Shown: positions 10,904 through 25,200, counted from the first letter of the stretch. The stretch: 63,109 nucleotides of DNA from Setaria digitata (GCA_003640385.1 RCAB01000379.1:1-63109); one strand, 5' to 3'. Program-made: numbers and translations. Notes: generated by a model not told the origin, from the letters alone.

Positions 10904-13900
10904 GATCGGGTCTGCGTCTCTATCGAAAAACTGTGATAATAAACCATGCTATCAGGGAAAATGTGAGAACGATAAATGCCGGTGTTTTGCAGGTTGGGGT
11001 GGAGCGCAATGTGATCGGTGTCATGGACGGAACTTGTAATCAGTTTTCGTTTCAAATAATTTTTTTTCTTCATTTTTTTTACTTTACTGATTTTATAAAG
11101 ATTGCTATTATTGCAGAATTCAAGGATAAACAGCTGGACTCGGAAGATTATATTTTTTAAGATTGACGGATGAAAGTGAATTGTTGACGGATGGTCCACG
11201 TAACTATAGTTCCTCCTCGAGATGTATGTGGATTATTAGAGATGAGAAAAAACGAGGCGCATTGCTATTACGGATTGATTCACTTGTTACTGAGTGTTGT
11301 TGGGATCATTTGTACATATATGATGGAACAGGCACTAGAAGTCATGAGCTGGCTGCATTCAGGTGCAATACAAATCTTCATATTAAAGTAGTACAAGAAG
11401 TATTTAAGTTCGTTTCAGTAATTATAATTTCCAGTCGTTATTATTTTTGTATTGTAGGAGTGTTCAGTCGGTATAATCCTTTACAGTAGTAGTTTTCCCA
11501 TTGGTTCACGATAAAATCGTTACATATTTTTTTGTAAAGGCAGCTTGGTTTTTGTTCTTTAGCGTTAGTGTTCAAAAAATAATGAAGTTGTTCGAAATGT
11601 TCAAAGCGGTGTGTTTCAGTGGTGTTATCACTGGTAGAGAAGTGAGCATCAGATCCGGCAAAGCTCTTGTTTATTTCTTCAGTGATCTGGCATTTAACAT
11701 GTCCGGTTTCAATATCACTTTTGCATATGGTAAATGTCCGAATAATTGCACGTCAAATGGAAAGTGCGTTGAGGGCATTTGTGAATGTTATGAAGGCTAT
11801 ACTGGGGAGCGGTGTGATACGCTGATTTGTACTGAGAAAGACAGAAATAAAACATCAAAAGCATGTGGTATGGCTGGCATTTGTGGTCGTGATAACCGGT
11901 GCAAATGTAATATGCATTTTCACGGTATGGTTTAGTTTTAGTTTATTTACTTTGCCGTAGTAGTTTTCGATTTTTGCAAAAAAAAGTTGTAAGGTCAAGA
12001 GATTTTTCATGAGGTTTTCAAGTAGAACTGTCAGATTATCTGTTATTTCATATGCGTGATAAATAAATCATGAGAGTCCAAGTCATCATGTAATATAATA
12101 AAATTCCTATCAAAGCGGGAATGAAATTTGATGTATCAGAGAACGATCTAGTGCACTTATTGACTTTATATTAAGGTGACTTAAGAATAACTGTTCGTAT
12201 ACTTCAGTCCGTTTTAATGAAAGTAATGAAGTTTCTTTTTCAGGCGATCGTTGTCAGGCTTTGACAACGCAGTCGGTTTTTGAAACCGTCCTAACAAGTG
12301 GAGATTTTGGAGCTCGTGCATCACATACAGCTATTCTTGTGAACGACACAAAAATATGGGTGATTGGTGGTGCTCATTTCACTGGCGTGAACAACTCATT
12401 TGTTGCTGTATACGACATCACAAATTCATCGTGGCGTGAAGTCAAAACAAAAAATACTCCCACATCTCGCTACGACCACACTGTTGTGAGATATAAGGTA
12501 AGTATCAATTATGGCTTATGCTCAGATTACTGGGGATCATAAGGATTCTTGGTTATCAATAAAGTGATCATATTTTTATTGGGGAGCAATATATTGTTCA
12601 TGCAAATATTTCTGTACTTTTTTTATGGTTCCGTGTTCAGAGTACTATATATATGTTCGGTGGAGTGATTGATGAGCGAATAGTGACCAATGAATTGTGG
12701 AGTTTGGACCTTGGAACTTTAGAATGGACTTTGGAAAATTCCAATAATAATGCGTCAGATGCTATGCCAGGTGCTGTTGCCGGCCATGCTGCGCATTTGA
12801 TTGGAGATGAAATGCTTATATTTTATGGTCACAGTCCTTATTTTGGATACATGTACAGCATACAGAAATATAAGATTAGTAAGTATTTCATAGTCTCTTT
12901 TACACTATTATTCGCTTTATGATGATTTTGTGGAAAATTTAACCTAGTCCTGGACATTTTGTATTTACCGATCTTCATATGTGTCCTCAGTTTGCAGCGT
13001 TTCATTAATCTAACTACTTAGCCTCATCAGGTTTGAAATGAATCTGATATACTTGTATTATGCAGTTGGGTTTGTATCATGTACTTCATTCTGAACCATA
13101 TTGACTTTCATAGCTTTAATTTCGCTAAAACTGATTAACTGCCAAAGCATCCAATCAAAAGGAGATACTATAGGTACCAAGAGCTGGAGTGTTATTCCTG
13201 ATCATGGTCCGCATATCCAGGGAAGGTTTGGCCATTCTCTCGTCTCATATGTTCATGAGAAAAAGGAATTCATTTTGATCTATGGTGGTTATTTGTTGCC
13301 TTATGAAGGTTTTTTATCTCGAGTAAGCAGTACCTTAATAGAATATGTTTGTGACAGTCGGGAATGGTAATTTTTCCTTTTCTTTTTTTCTTGAATTGGT
13401 TAAAAAGTTTGTTTTTAATATAATACCACAAAGAAATGAGTGGCTTGCTTAATAAATTTTAATACGAAAATGTAGTTGTGGTCCTGAAATGATCTAGAGA
13501 ATATTGGGCTTAAGATAGTTATGCTCTAACNCTTTTAATATAATACCACAAAGAAATGAGTGGCTTGATTAATAAATTTTAATACGAAAATGTAGCTGTG
13601 GTCCTGAAATGATCTAGAGAATATTGGGCTTAAGATAGTTATGCTCTAACCATAGCTGTCTGATTACTAGTGTTATGTAGGGGATGATTTTAAATGGTTG
13701 CCGTTAGAACTGTTTGAAGTACTAAATCCAGTTTCTGACTGTTCCTATTCCCGATGAGAAATCTTTATCGAATGCCATTTTAGTTCGCATCGTACTCTGT
13801 CATCTGGTCATACTCCAGTTTTCCGTCATTCTGCATCACTGATTAATGATTTAATGATTGTTATCGGTGGGAATGTTCACAACGAATCATCATCACGTAT

Positions 13901-16900
13901 TCAAGAATGCTACTCTGGTGATATTCAAGCATATGACATTGGTTTGTCTGGTCTCATCGTTTATAACTCTTAATTGCCCTTGCATGCATGAAGACCTATC
14001 CTACATGATTTTTGGTAGTACCTGTCGTTTCTCACATTGTTTATTTTATTTATTTGTTTATTTTTTGCCAAACGGTCAGGTTTTAGTTTGATATCATTAT
14101 TTGTAGTCTAATAAGGATAATGTAAGCTCTCCAGGTTGCGATACGTGGTTTTCACTATCAAGCAATAATTTATCATTTTTGCAACGTTATGGACATTCAT
14201 CATTAGCTACGAAACATAATATTTTTGTAATTGGTGGTTTCAATGGAGTTATGCTGTCAGATATTGTTAAATTTACGCCAGGTCAGTGTGTCTGAATAAT
14301 GATTTTGTGAAGTTATGGAAATCATTTGAGTTGAGCAGACATGTTTATGTTTCACAGACTAGTGCAGTGAAGAATTAGGAATAAGATTTATAGCTGAATG
14401 TGGTGGCTTAAAACGGCCAGACGACTGTCGTAACATGAGAGAAGGTGTACGATGCATTTTCCATGCTGGGAAATGCAAGTCTATGCAACGCGATGTGTCA
14501 TACGGTCACTCATTCTTATCATATGTGAAGAACGAAGATCCGAAAGAGGAGCAGAAATGCCCGATCAGTTGGAGAAAGTGAGTTTGTCACAATATTGTTA
14601 CCTAAGCTTTAAGTTTCGAACTAGTCTTTGCTTTAGTATCAGGTCGTTCTATCATATAAAGAATTTAAGATTATCAAAATTGAACATTTGTTGATTCATG
14701 CGATTCCAGGCTGTTCTTCCATATGCTTATTGAATAACTTTGTAACCACTCCGGATAATCATTCCTGGACGAGGGTACATTGGTTTCTTCAACTTGGATC
14801 TAGCTTGTCAACTCAGTGTGCTGTCTTCTCGACTTTTTTTGGACCTTCTGAAATATCTCTCCTGCTAGTTATCACTTGCGGATAAGGTCTCCGGATGAAC
14901 GTTATAGGACTCCGTTTCATCTAATTTGCATTATTACGCTGAGAAACCACTCTATTTTGTTTCCATTTTGGATCATATTTTACTCTTAGTTTAATTACAG
15001 ATCGCCATCTTGGTGCAGCGAAGAAAAAGACTGCTTGACATGTACAGCAGCAGAAGGGTGTAGTTGGTGCCACTGGAGTCGGGAGTGCGTTTCTGATAAT
15101 ATATGTAAAGATCGGACCAATCCAGTGGCGAAATCTGATGCTTGTCCGAAGGATGAGGAGCCACGACCGTGCTTTTTTGCTGCCGAATGTTATGCTTGCA
15201 AGAAATTAAGGCACTGCAATTGGTTTCTTATGAAAGATTCCAAATGGAAATGCGTCAATGGTTATGGTATGTGAACTTCTTCTTACATTTTCCTTATATT
15301 TGGAGTATTTTCAATTGTTTTGTAACTGCTTTTACTAGTTACTTGGGAATATGAAGTGTTATATAATGGGTTTTGCTTGCTGATCATATATGTAAGCGCA
15401 AAGTACACTTCTATTTTATTAGTTCCTGATGGAGGAAAATTTCAGATTTGTTATTAGAAGCCGACTCACCACAACAGCAGCTTTCTTACTCGCAATCAGA
15501 TCACACTTCACAACTTTCATTAAATTCGCTGAGTCCATCATCGAAGAATGAGTCATGTCCTGCACCTTGTTGGTTCCATGAAGATTGTCAAGTCTGTATC
15601 AAAGAACAATGTATGTGGTGCCCAACGACTGCACGATGTGTTTCAATGGATGCTTATATGATCAATTTCCCATATGGACAATGCCAGTCATGGGTAACAG
15701 CTACGAATATAATCAGTAATCAACATGCTTGCCAGTTGGGTAATTCTTTTAATCAGACTTTGCAGTTCATGCTGATGTTATTTTTCTAACATTCTATACT
15801 TTAAAGGTTAAATTTTCTTGAGTGTGCTTTAATAAAAGGAATTTCTGAAGCTGGAAAGCAATTAACTGCCAGCCGAGTTTGATATGACTGACATATAATA
15901 AAATTCCAGATCCTATGAACTGTTCAAAGCAGAAAACGTGTGCAGAATGTCAACGTGTAGGACCGAATTGTGGGTGGTGTGATGACGGTTCTGGCACTGG
16001 TTTGGGAAGATGTTTGCCAGGTAGTCTAGAAACACCTGATAACAAGTTGCTTTGCCCGAAAGATGGCAAATCAAAATGGTATTTCACAAATTGTTCAGGT
16101 ATGTTGCATTGTTTGATTGCAAAATCTAAATTAATTGTAGGTAGTTCTATGTGTACCTCTTCCACAAATAGCGCTGTTTCTCTTTATAAAAAGCTCTTTA
16201 AATAAATCCTGTACAATTTTATTAGCTATCTTTTATCCATCCATAGTCGGTCACTGGTTCTTGCTGTTGGGAAAATTAATAATATGCTTTTTATGGAATA
16301 ATTCATTACTTTATAGCTTGCCAATGTAATGGTCACAGCAACTGTACATTGAGAAGGCGTTCACTTGAATGGAACATAGAGGAACGAAGTTGTACACAAT
16401 GTGATCACAACACAACTGGTGAACATTGTCAGTTCTGTGCTGACGGATTCTATGGAGATCCCCGTAATGGTGGGAGATGCGAAGGTTTTATTTTATTCTT
16501 TTTCTCTTTGAAAATTTCCAGTGTATTGTTAGTTGAAAACAGCAAGTAATTTGTTTCATGCGTCATTATCTCCGACACATTGTCAAGGCAGTACACAATG
16601 TATGAAATCCAGAAATCGTTTTTTTTTTTTTTTTTTTTTTTTAGCTCATAATTTTTAAGAATGCTTTTGCAATGGACAAGCAACAATGTGTAACAGAGAG
16701 ACCGGTGATTGTTATTGTACAACAAAAGGTGTTACTGGGAAGAACTGTAGCAAATGTGAACCGAAATATTACGGTGATCCTGAAAACAATCAGTTGTGCT
16801 ACTGTAAGTTTTTCATTGGCATTGTAGCAGAAACATATTACAAGCTAGTACAGTGTTTGAAGTTTTTTTTTTTTAATTATGGAAATGCATTTGTTGTATT

Positions 16901-18938
16901 GGTGGTAACTTGAGCCAAGCTGTTTTTTGAGCTAGTTGAATCTTCTGTTAGGTTAGTCAAGATTAGAAAGAGGGGACTAGTAATGTCGCTCCTTTTCCCA
17001 ATTCATTTAGTATTTGAATTGTCAAATTTTTGCATGAATATAAATCATTAATTGTTTCAGATGAATTGACAGTGGATTTCATTTTCACATTTAAGCTTGA
17101 TCAGGACGATCCGAAGGACAAATATGTCAATCAAATCAATTTCTTCAGTACGCCACATAAAGTAGCACATATCATTTTCATCAGAATGCCTAGCTCGGCT
17201 ACAGGATATTCTATTCAAGAAATTGATCTTCATTTCTAAATTTGATTTATTTTTTCGCAAAAACATTTTTAGAGAGATACCGATGTTCAATTTACGGTAG
17301 TTTGTGAATCGCCGAAATCAGAGAAAGCGTTAGTTTCTATGAGTATCAACTCATCACTTTTCGAAGGACACCCAGGTTCTAGTAAACTGCTGATGACAAG
17401 GACTGTTTGTGATGAAAATGGCATCCGACGTGCATACAGTGCCAATGCTGAACCTGGATTTATTTTTGGAACTGATGCCAATACAACATTTTTGGTTGGT
17501 TGAAAATAACAAGTTTTGAAAAACAAATCTTATGGATTCAATACTTTGAACCATTGTTTCAATTTCGACAGTATATTCCGAAATGCTTGTTTTGTTTCAT
17601 CTTGTTTTATTTCATTATTTTTGTACGTCTTCTTTTTCTTACCAAGCCATTTTCTTAAATTGTTATCCTGACCTAAATACTGTTTCAGGTGAAAGTTTAT
17701 AATTTTTCCACTCCGATAAAAATACAGATTTCTTTTTCCCAATCGCCTCCAATAAACTGGGTCTTATTTTTTGTGATATTTGCTGCGTAAGTTCATTTCA
17801 TTTTTTCCATGTTTCTTTGTTTTCTAATTGCGTCAGAACTTTTTTTAATGTTGCTGCAATGAGATTATGCCTAATTGAAGTGGTTTGATCGAACGAAATC
17901 TTCGTCATTTTAGTATATACTTATTTACAATTTAAATGTTTTGGTTCATGATACTTTAACTTTTTGGATGGTCTTTGTGAAATGATATGTTTTTGAGCAG
18001 TTTCTTAATGTGTTTAACCTAACTGTTGGGAAATCGCCTCATGATCATTACAGAAGAAGAAATGTTTGACAGTTTTGCAAATAAGTTCTTTGACTAAATT
18101 CCCTTTATTGAAATGTTTATGTTCGACATAAGTTTTGGTTTGTTGTTAAAATTAGGGAAATCTTTTCAGGTGTTTTGTTGTGCTTCTTGTTGTTGCGGGT
18201 TTATTATGGATGATTAAATTACGAATTGAAGTATTCAGAAGAAACCAGAGGCGATACGACGAAATTGAGCAGATGGCTTCGCGTCCTTTTGCCTCTGTTA
18301 GGCTTGAACTGACTTCGCCGCGAGCGAATTTGGTAAGTATTCATTATGAAATATCTTGCAGCGAAAAGAGACTTGAAATCTATTAAGTACAAAATTGTAT
18401 CGTATTGCAATCTGTTTATTTTAGATTAATTTGATAAAATTCTTGGTGTTTTTTTTTTTCTGTATCGCATGCAGACTATTTCAAGCAGTAAGCTTATATT
18501 GAGTTCCTTTTGTTTTCCTTTTTTATAAAGATTTCCTTGTTCGTTCGTTTTGGAATAATTACAGCTCTTTCTTTGTAATTCTGATTTGTTATTTTTCCAT
18601 TACTGGCTATTATTTTTATACACATATAGCCAGGGATTTGGTAGAATTATTTATCCAAAAATTTATATCAAAAAATTTGTAAAAACTTGCAGATGGCTAC
18701 TCCCATATCGGTTGAACCGTGTAGTAACTATCGTTCTGGCGTATTCACTTTAGCAGTTCGATTACCAACGGGAGGTCGACAATTTACACCTCATGGTACT
18801 TCAGGTTTAGCAGTCGCATCAGCACTGTGTCTGTTAACGCAGGCACAGTTAGGCGTTTTACAAGCAGCAGAAACAAGTGATGCTAATCATAATCGTAAGA
18901 CGACTCTGATGCGTTACATTCCATTTATTCGTTCCTAG
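10904..18938 (+). CDS. tag-53: Attractin-like transmembrane protein (CUB, EGF, kelch, PSI, laminin-EGF)
   Basis: Attractin is a large type I membrane glycoprotein; in mammals it affects melanocortin signalling and myelin maintenance. Exons: 10904-11035, 11162-11362, 11620-11924, 12244-12497, 12641-12878, 13174-13366, 13784-13941, 14135-14281, 14379-14577, 15001-15266, 15446-15739, 15910-16098, 16317-16484, 16660-16803, 17061-17161, 17273-17494, 17689-17786, 18170-18332, 18693-18938. All phases close, giving ~1239 residues plus a missing N-terminus. Domain order: EGF (CRCFAGWGGAQCDRCHG), CUB (ATECSWDHLY-like TECCWDHLYIYDG), two EGFs, a kelch propeller (FGGVIDERIVTNELWSLD, VIGGFNG), several PSI modules (CSWCHWSRECV, CMWCPTTARCV), two laminin EGFs, an attractin-specific ectodomain block (STPIKIQISFSQ), one membrane helix (VVLLVVAGLLWMI) and a tail with EQMASRPFASV and SGLAVASAL. 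Those tail motifs are attractin signatures. The start exon is unresolved. Confidence 0.95.
13413..13650. repeat. Direct repeat of ~118 bp flanking an N (probable assembly join)
   Basis: 13413-13530 and 13533-13650 are the same sequence apart from two substitutions (13448/13568 and 13476/13596), and the only N in the window sits at 13531. It lies inside an attractin intron. A contig-end overlap that was not merged explains this better than a biological duplication. Confidence 0.85.
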
Positions 18939-19608
18939 TAGACCTGAAATTACTGTATTTATCTTTTTACGATGTAACTCATAAATTTTCTTTTCCTTCT
19001 TTATTTTTTTATAAATTTAAGCGAATGTGATATTTGCATTTTGTGAAGCGCCTTTACTGCTATGATTGTTTCATTTCAAATGTCGTTTTATTTCAGACCT
19101 TTTTTTTCAATGAAAATAATGCTGATAGATTATAAGAATGAATTTCAGTTTTAGATGGCTTTTCCATTGATATGCGTTGCAAGTTATACAAAACTCGGTC
19201 TTTCATTCGATTTTTAATCCTAGAGCTTTCATAAAATTCGCCCAGTAGGACAAACATATTTTTTTAAAAAAAGAAGATTAAATATGAACATGACAATTCT
19301 CCTGTGATACCTGTCTACTATTTAGCATTTTTTTTTTTGCTCACGCCTATCCGTCCAGTGATTGTATTTTCCATATATTGATTATTGTTATTATTGTTTT
19401 TATTTTGTATGAAGTATCTATTCTGAATAATGCTTTGTGAAGATTTCTCTATGTACAACCTCAGCAAAAGGACAAGAAAAAAATGACTGATAATCTTCCG
19501 TAAGGATAGCGCACAGTATCATGTTGCTCTGCTGATGCTTTGTTGACTATCAAGACAGTTGATGGCTCAGAGAGTTGGTTAGTAGAAATTTGATGTAATT
19601 GAATCATT
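18939..19608 (+). other. Short intergenic stretch after attractin
   Basis: Probably the attractin 3' UTR and spacer. A coding-like frame at about 19511-19590 (ADALLTIKTVDGSESWLVEI, then stop) lies just upstream of the small gene at 19609 but could not be joined to it in phase. Confidence 0.4.
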
Positions 19609-19958
19609 ATGGAGATAGAATTCTTTAGAATCGAGAATAAGGTAACTTCAGAAAATTTTTCATTTCGGGAGGTAATGAACTTTGTGATTCTCAAATTGCC
19701 TAGGGGTGGGATGTTCGTGAACTAGGGTTAGTTTTACTGTACGAGAAAACGTGTAAAAAGCATAAATGGATTAGTTATGGTATGGTTATTGATTATGGTA
19801 TATTAAATTTGGTGGATTCATTCAAAGCACTGTTAAATGAATCTGAAGTGTGTACTGTTAATTCCAGTGCCGTTTCTGCATCACGCGAACCTATTGCTTG
19901 TTATTTTGGTGGCAAGAGCAGTAATTCTTTTTGTGACATTCAAAGTAAGCCGAACTAA
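19609..19958 (+). CDS. Small two-exon gene, unrecognised protein (95 aa)
   Basis: I do not recognise this protein. Exon 1 is 19609-19641 (MEIEFFRIENK, donor AAG|GTAACT) and exon 2 is 19704-19958 (acceptor TGCCTAG). The junction is phase 0 on both sides and gives 95 residues. Exon 2 is open for 84 codons with mixed composition, including GWDVRELGLVLLYEKTCKKH and SREPIACYFGGKSSNSFC. It has six cysteines, no signal peptide and no clear membrane helix. It lies 670 bases after attractin on the same strand. It could instead be the last exons of a larger gene whose upstream exons I cannot place. Confidence 0.45.
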
Positions 19959-20104
19959 TGATCAAACGATTGATTGATGGAGTGCAGTATCACTGACAAC
20001 TGTTCTCTTAATTACTGAGTGCAAATAGCTTTCTCTGTTTTGTTAACAAGCCAACCTCATTGGCCTTTCTACTTGCTTATCGGTACAGAAATCAAAATAT
20101 CATT

Positions 20105-20122
20105 ATATATATATATATATAC
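20105..20122. repeat. TA microsatellite
   Basis: Run of TA dinucleotides ending in ACAC. Similar short TA tracts occur at 24471-24488 and 31264-31279. Confidence 0.85.
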
Positions 20123-22219
20123 ACTTCGGATTGGCCAATTTATAAGCATTCTGCTACTAATAATTACACCAAGTGAGGACGAGAAATAAATTTGTTGCGT
20201 AGTTTTATTTTGACTAATTGTAGTGGAATTTTTTTCATATTAGAGATGAAAAAAAGATAAAGGGACTGATTAGTTATTATGTTATCTTAGACATTATTAA
20301 TTATTCGGAATTTGTAAAATATGATAAACTTTTCGTGAGCGAAATCTCTTATGCGTCACAAATTTGTATATATCACATATGTCATAGAAAATATTCCATT
20401 CCTTTGGGGAAATATTATCCAATAATTCATTAATAATTATGCAATTTTCTGAAAATTCCTGATATTTCTTCTTTCCTTCTATTTTATTATAATTATAATG
20501 GTAGATGAAATTTTCCAAAAAAAAAAAATTTTTTTTTCTGATTGAAAAGCGTTGTTTCTCTGCAATATTTTACTATCATCAATGCTAGAATATTTCATCT
20601 TTTACTATCATAACATTATATCATTCGACAGGACGTCTATTCGAGAAAAAAAGTTATCTAAAGCTAAACAAAAAAAAAAAATTGTTGAAAAAAAATGAGC
20701 AATGCTGCAAAACTTTCACAGGAAATTTTTTTGCAGTTTGTTATTAATTAGTTAAGCAAAGGATATATTTGAAAAAAAAAAAAAAAACCATTATACGAAT
20801 GTCATTATATTCCAAAATGTATACGGTGTTTGAGAAAATCGAGGTACGGTATATCTAAATGGAGAGTTATATATTTAGTGGTTATGATAAGCACTTCATT
20901 TAATGGTTATTCTTGAAGTTATCAAAATTTATCTTAATTTCTGAAATTACTCATGGCTTGTAATTTGCTTGCTCTAGGTTAAATAATCGATTTTAGCTAA
21001 TGATTATTTACTAAATGATAATGGTGAGAAATTAATTAAAATGATAAAATATTCTAATCCAAAAGTAATTTAAACTTCCCATTATAGCAATTTTTTTTTT
21101 TTACAAGACCCTTTAGCAACCCGAGAATAATTAAGTGATTAATGCTAACTATGATTAAGTAATTATCGTAGCATTTTGAACTACTTTTAGGTTTGGTGAA
21201 ATATAATGTAATTACAGACATCTAATTTTCTTGTTTTTAACCTAAATGTTATTGAAACTTGTGTGTCTGCAAAATGAAATTACTAGTGTTTATTGTTCAT
21301 TTGCCAATAATAAAATTATACCTGAAATATGTGCGACACGAAGGATTTTGTCAATGTGCTCAGTAGATAAAACAGTTTTTGCAAAAAATAAAAATTAGAT
21401 TGTTTTTATGAAATTAACAAATGAATGAGTGAAGCAATTGCTTGCGTCTTTTTATTTGTACGCAATGGTGTTAAATGCTTTTGATTTAGTAAAATAAATG
21501 ATGCTGAAAGGATCCGGAACAAAATCCTACGATTTTGAGATAAAATTTCATTAATGTTTGACAGATATCAGACGATTAGATCGATGTGATTAGAGATGCG
21601 GTGATTGTGAATTTTGTTGCTCAAGTGAGTATTATCTAGTCTCTTCCCGCCTTCGGAATGTAGGAAAAGATAAAGCAGTTGTTGCCTCTGCTAAACAAAC
21701 TTTAAACTGTGTAGCTGATTAATTAGCCATGTTAATTAGTTGTTTGAAAATGCGCTTTGTGTCATTTGTTGACCCCCAGCTCTTGAGGTGATGCCACCCT
21801 GCATCAAATCATTCCTAGCAACATTCACTCCCTCTCAATATATATATCATCTTTTCAATTTAATTTTTCACTTTATCATATCACTGATAAGCATGAAAGA
21901 AAAATTTTTTTCTAATAATTATATAAATTGTTTTACTAGTATGATAATGTATAAGGATACAAGTAAGCTATCCTCCTCTCATTTCCCATCTTTTTTTTTT
22001 TGTTTGTTTTTTCTCTTTCTTCATCTTTCTTTCTTATTGTCACTTTTTGGTTTCTCTTTAAATATGAAGCAATCTTTTTTTACTTAAAACTATAATGTTT
22101 GTTTCAATTATGGTAACTTTTCAACAAATAGTTATTGCACCGATTTAAAATGTAATTCCTTTCAGTAGTACAGTAAACTTATTTTGCCACGTGATGAAGT
22201 TCTTCTAAAACTGTTTTGC

Positions 22220-22275
22220 TCAAACATGATTTATACAAAAACTATGATCAAACATGATTTATACAAAAACTGTGA
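22220..22275. repeat. Tandem duplication, 28 bp x 2
   Basis: Two adjacent copies of a 28-base unit (22220-22247 and 22248-22275) differing at one base (CTATGA versus CTGTGA). Confidence 0.9.
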
Positions 22276-25200
22276 CATTGAAATTTCGACAGTAGTTAGA
22301 TGTCTAAAGATAAGTGAAAAATCCAAAGTGGAATTACAGCGATTGATTTCAAATAGTTTAGGAAGAATTCATTGCTGATTGATGAGAATGTTAAATGGTT
22401 AGAAGTGTGGTTATCAAGAAGTGATGACTTGGGAAAATGATACGATAAGTTTTGCAAGCAATGAATCCATTAGCGCATTTTCAAAGAAACATATTCATAG
22501 TCGTCAATCAAATAAGAAGAAAAATGATTAAAGTGATGTATTGAAATGAATTCAAACTATTTTGTGAAAGAAGAATATTGAAAAACAATGAATAATTCCT
22601 AATCGTATTGAAAGAAAAAAAAAAAAAAATTGTTGAAAGAAATTGGTCTCACGATTATAAAAAAAAAAGAAGCAAAATGTAGATGGATAAGCGGATTCTA
22701 ATTAGATCATCCATAAGTTCCTTCGTTTTTAAGATTCATTAGGATGATCAATTGATTCTAATGATGATGGATGCATAAAGTTAATAATTATTATCCTAAA
22801 TAGACCGCTTGTCAAATGATCAATCAATTGTTTAATTCATTTCTTTATTATTTCTCCAAAAAAAAAATTGGGACTATTAAGCTGTCAGTACCAAATAATT
22901 TAATACGTATTTCAAATTATTACATGCTCTACATAATGTTGGTTAAAGTTTATTATTTTCTCATAACAAAACTGACTTCCCTTCGTACTTCCAATTTCAA
23001 AAATTACATTTAAAACAACGACAGAACCGTATTAATATTAATACACCTTAATATTTTAATGATCTAAAGAGCACTATATATCTTAACGATGTACCTGAAA
23101 TACCCATTTGTTCTTTCCTACTAACACTTGAATTTGAGTTTTAATTGATCCTTGTCATCAAGCATTATTATAGCGACATTTTATTCATTGGTCTTTATTA
23201 TTGCAATACTAAAAATACCTCAGTTTTTTGGATTTTATTCTTATTTGTATGCTTAAAAATTGACAAATTATTTCTTCCTATCTAGATGCTTAAGTTGCAT
23301 TTCTTTTCACTCCCACTACGAAAAAATGCTGATACCGTTTAATTGTTTCACAAGAAATAAGTTGCAAACAATTTTTGTTATTCATCTAAGATATTATTCA
23401 TTTAACAATGTTAATGTGCTTTGATATTTAGTTAATTACCACTCAATTTTCATATTTGTTCAAAATTATTTAAAGCGCAATGAATGAAAATTAACGGTTT
23501 CATTTACGGTTCTTAAATTAATTGTAGTTAGCTTTAGCAGACTGAAAAAATTTGCTTTTTATGATTGAAGACATTTGAATAGCAGTCGTTAATAACAGTG
23601 ATAGCGGTATTGCGGTGATACAATCTAGTTTTGGTTGTTGTAGAGTGTACTGATAATGGATTAATGGATTTAGACAAAATTAATAGGAGGAAATGTTACA
23701 AGTTACTTAATAGGCTATACTTTTATAACTGTTGATTTATGTTATTTGAAAGGTCAAAATATTTGCCGATTGTAGCAAGAGAGTTTGCAGGTCCAAGAAT
23801 GAAATAAGCTTAAGCCAGAAGAATAAAGGATGGCAAAAAGACTAGATAGAAAGAAGCTGGAACAGCCGTACCGAAAATTTTTATAGACTGTTAATTGCTA
23901 CTGCTCAGCCAAAGAGCCCCAATCGAAGGAAGTGCAATCATAAATGTTTATTATGCGTTTTCGAGTATCGAATAATGCAAGCAAACAGGTTCCCTTCTTC
24001 TGGACATTCTCGATGCAGCTGTTTCAATGAAATCAATTTATTACAGAACATTATCATTTAATATCTTCCCGCTCCAAAAACTTTCCTAGCTTTCCTCCTC
24101 CCTTTCTCCACCCCCAATCTCCCGGTCTCCGCTTTCCTTTTCCATCATTTCTTACTTATCATCCTTTGTATTACCTTTATCACTCTTTTTTAATTTCTAG
24201 ACTTTGCTCAAATCATCTTTTTCTTACATACATACATCCCACTCAACCACAAACTGTCATTAAAGTACTGCCTAATTACATCAATCACGTTACAAGCCTG
24301 GCAAACTTCAATGCAAAATAATCCTTTAAAACTAAAGTATTAGACATCTTATGTCAAATTTGACTGGAAAGACTAATAGCTTTCAGTGAAACAACCAAAC
24401 TGAATGTGTTTTGTTTTTGACAAATTATAGACACAAAATCTTTCTCAAGATAAATTCGTTATAGTTATTATATATATATATACATATATGGTTGAATATT
24501 TGCCTGAAATGTACTGTTATCTAGGCAAGATAGCCAGAAAATAAGTGAAACAACGTGGTCGATACATTGTAAATCGATAGAAAATTAGGAAGTTCTATAG
24601 GTTTTGGGACAAGGCAAGAAATGGAAAGTGAAGTGGAGGGAAGGAAGGAAAAGGGTGGAAGCCGGATCATCAAGATCGACACCAATTTCCGGAAAGCGAA
24701 AGGAAAAGGAAGACCAAATCTATCTATCAGCATCTTTCACACCGATTAGCCAGTAATCTATTCGGAAGAGCCGTAGTAATACTGTTTATGTGAGCTTATA
24801 TTGCATCATGCTACTGCTCGTTTCACTTCCTCTTGGGGCCAATTTTCTCTTCTGACGATGAAAACCACCGTTCTTCCTGGAAAAAATATGCAAATTGATC
24901 AAGATTGCGGTAATGGGAAAAGCTGGAAATTAACTATCAAATAATGAAGCCACTTTAAAGCACTATCCAATCATTATGATAATTATTTGATCAGCACATC
25001 TATCTCTAATTTATTTTATTCCTTTTTTTCATTATTTTCCATTCTATTAACTTGTCCATCCATTTTTTCATTTCTTATAATTTTAAATAATCAACACAGT
25101 AACTATCATTTTCATTCTTTTTTTTTTGCTTAATTCAACTTCATCTATTCTGAATGATGTAAACTATTGTTAAGAGCACAAGAAATAAATACAATTATTA

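Noticed and set aside
11459..11488. A GAGTGTTCAG stretch after TTGTAG as an extra attractin exon
   Set aside because: Joining it in phase gives a stop; skipping it joins exon 11362 to 11620 in phase and gives the conserved AAFSGV.
17162..17239. Read-through of the attractin exon after residue ...STPHK
   Set aside because: Ends in a stop and lacks family similarity; the donor AAA|GTAGCA joins in phase to RDTDVQFTV as in other attractins.
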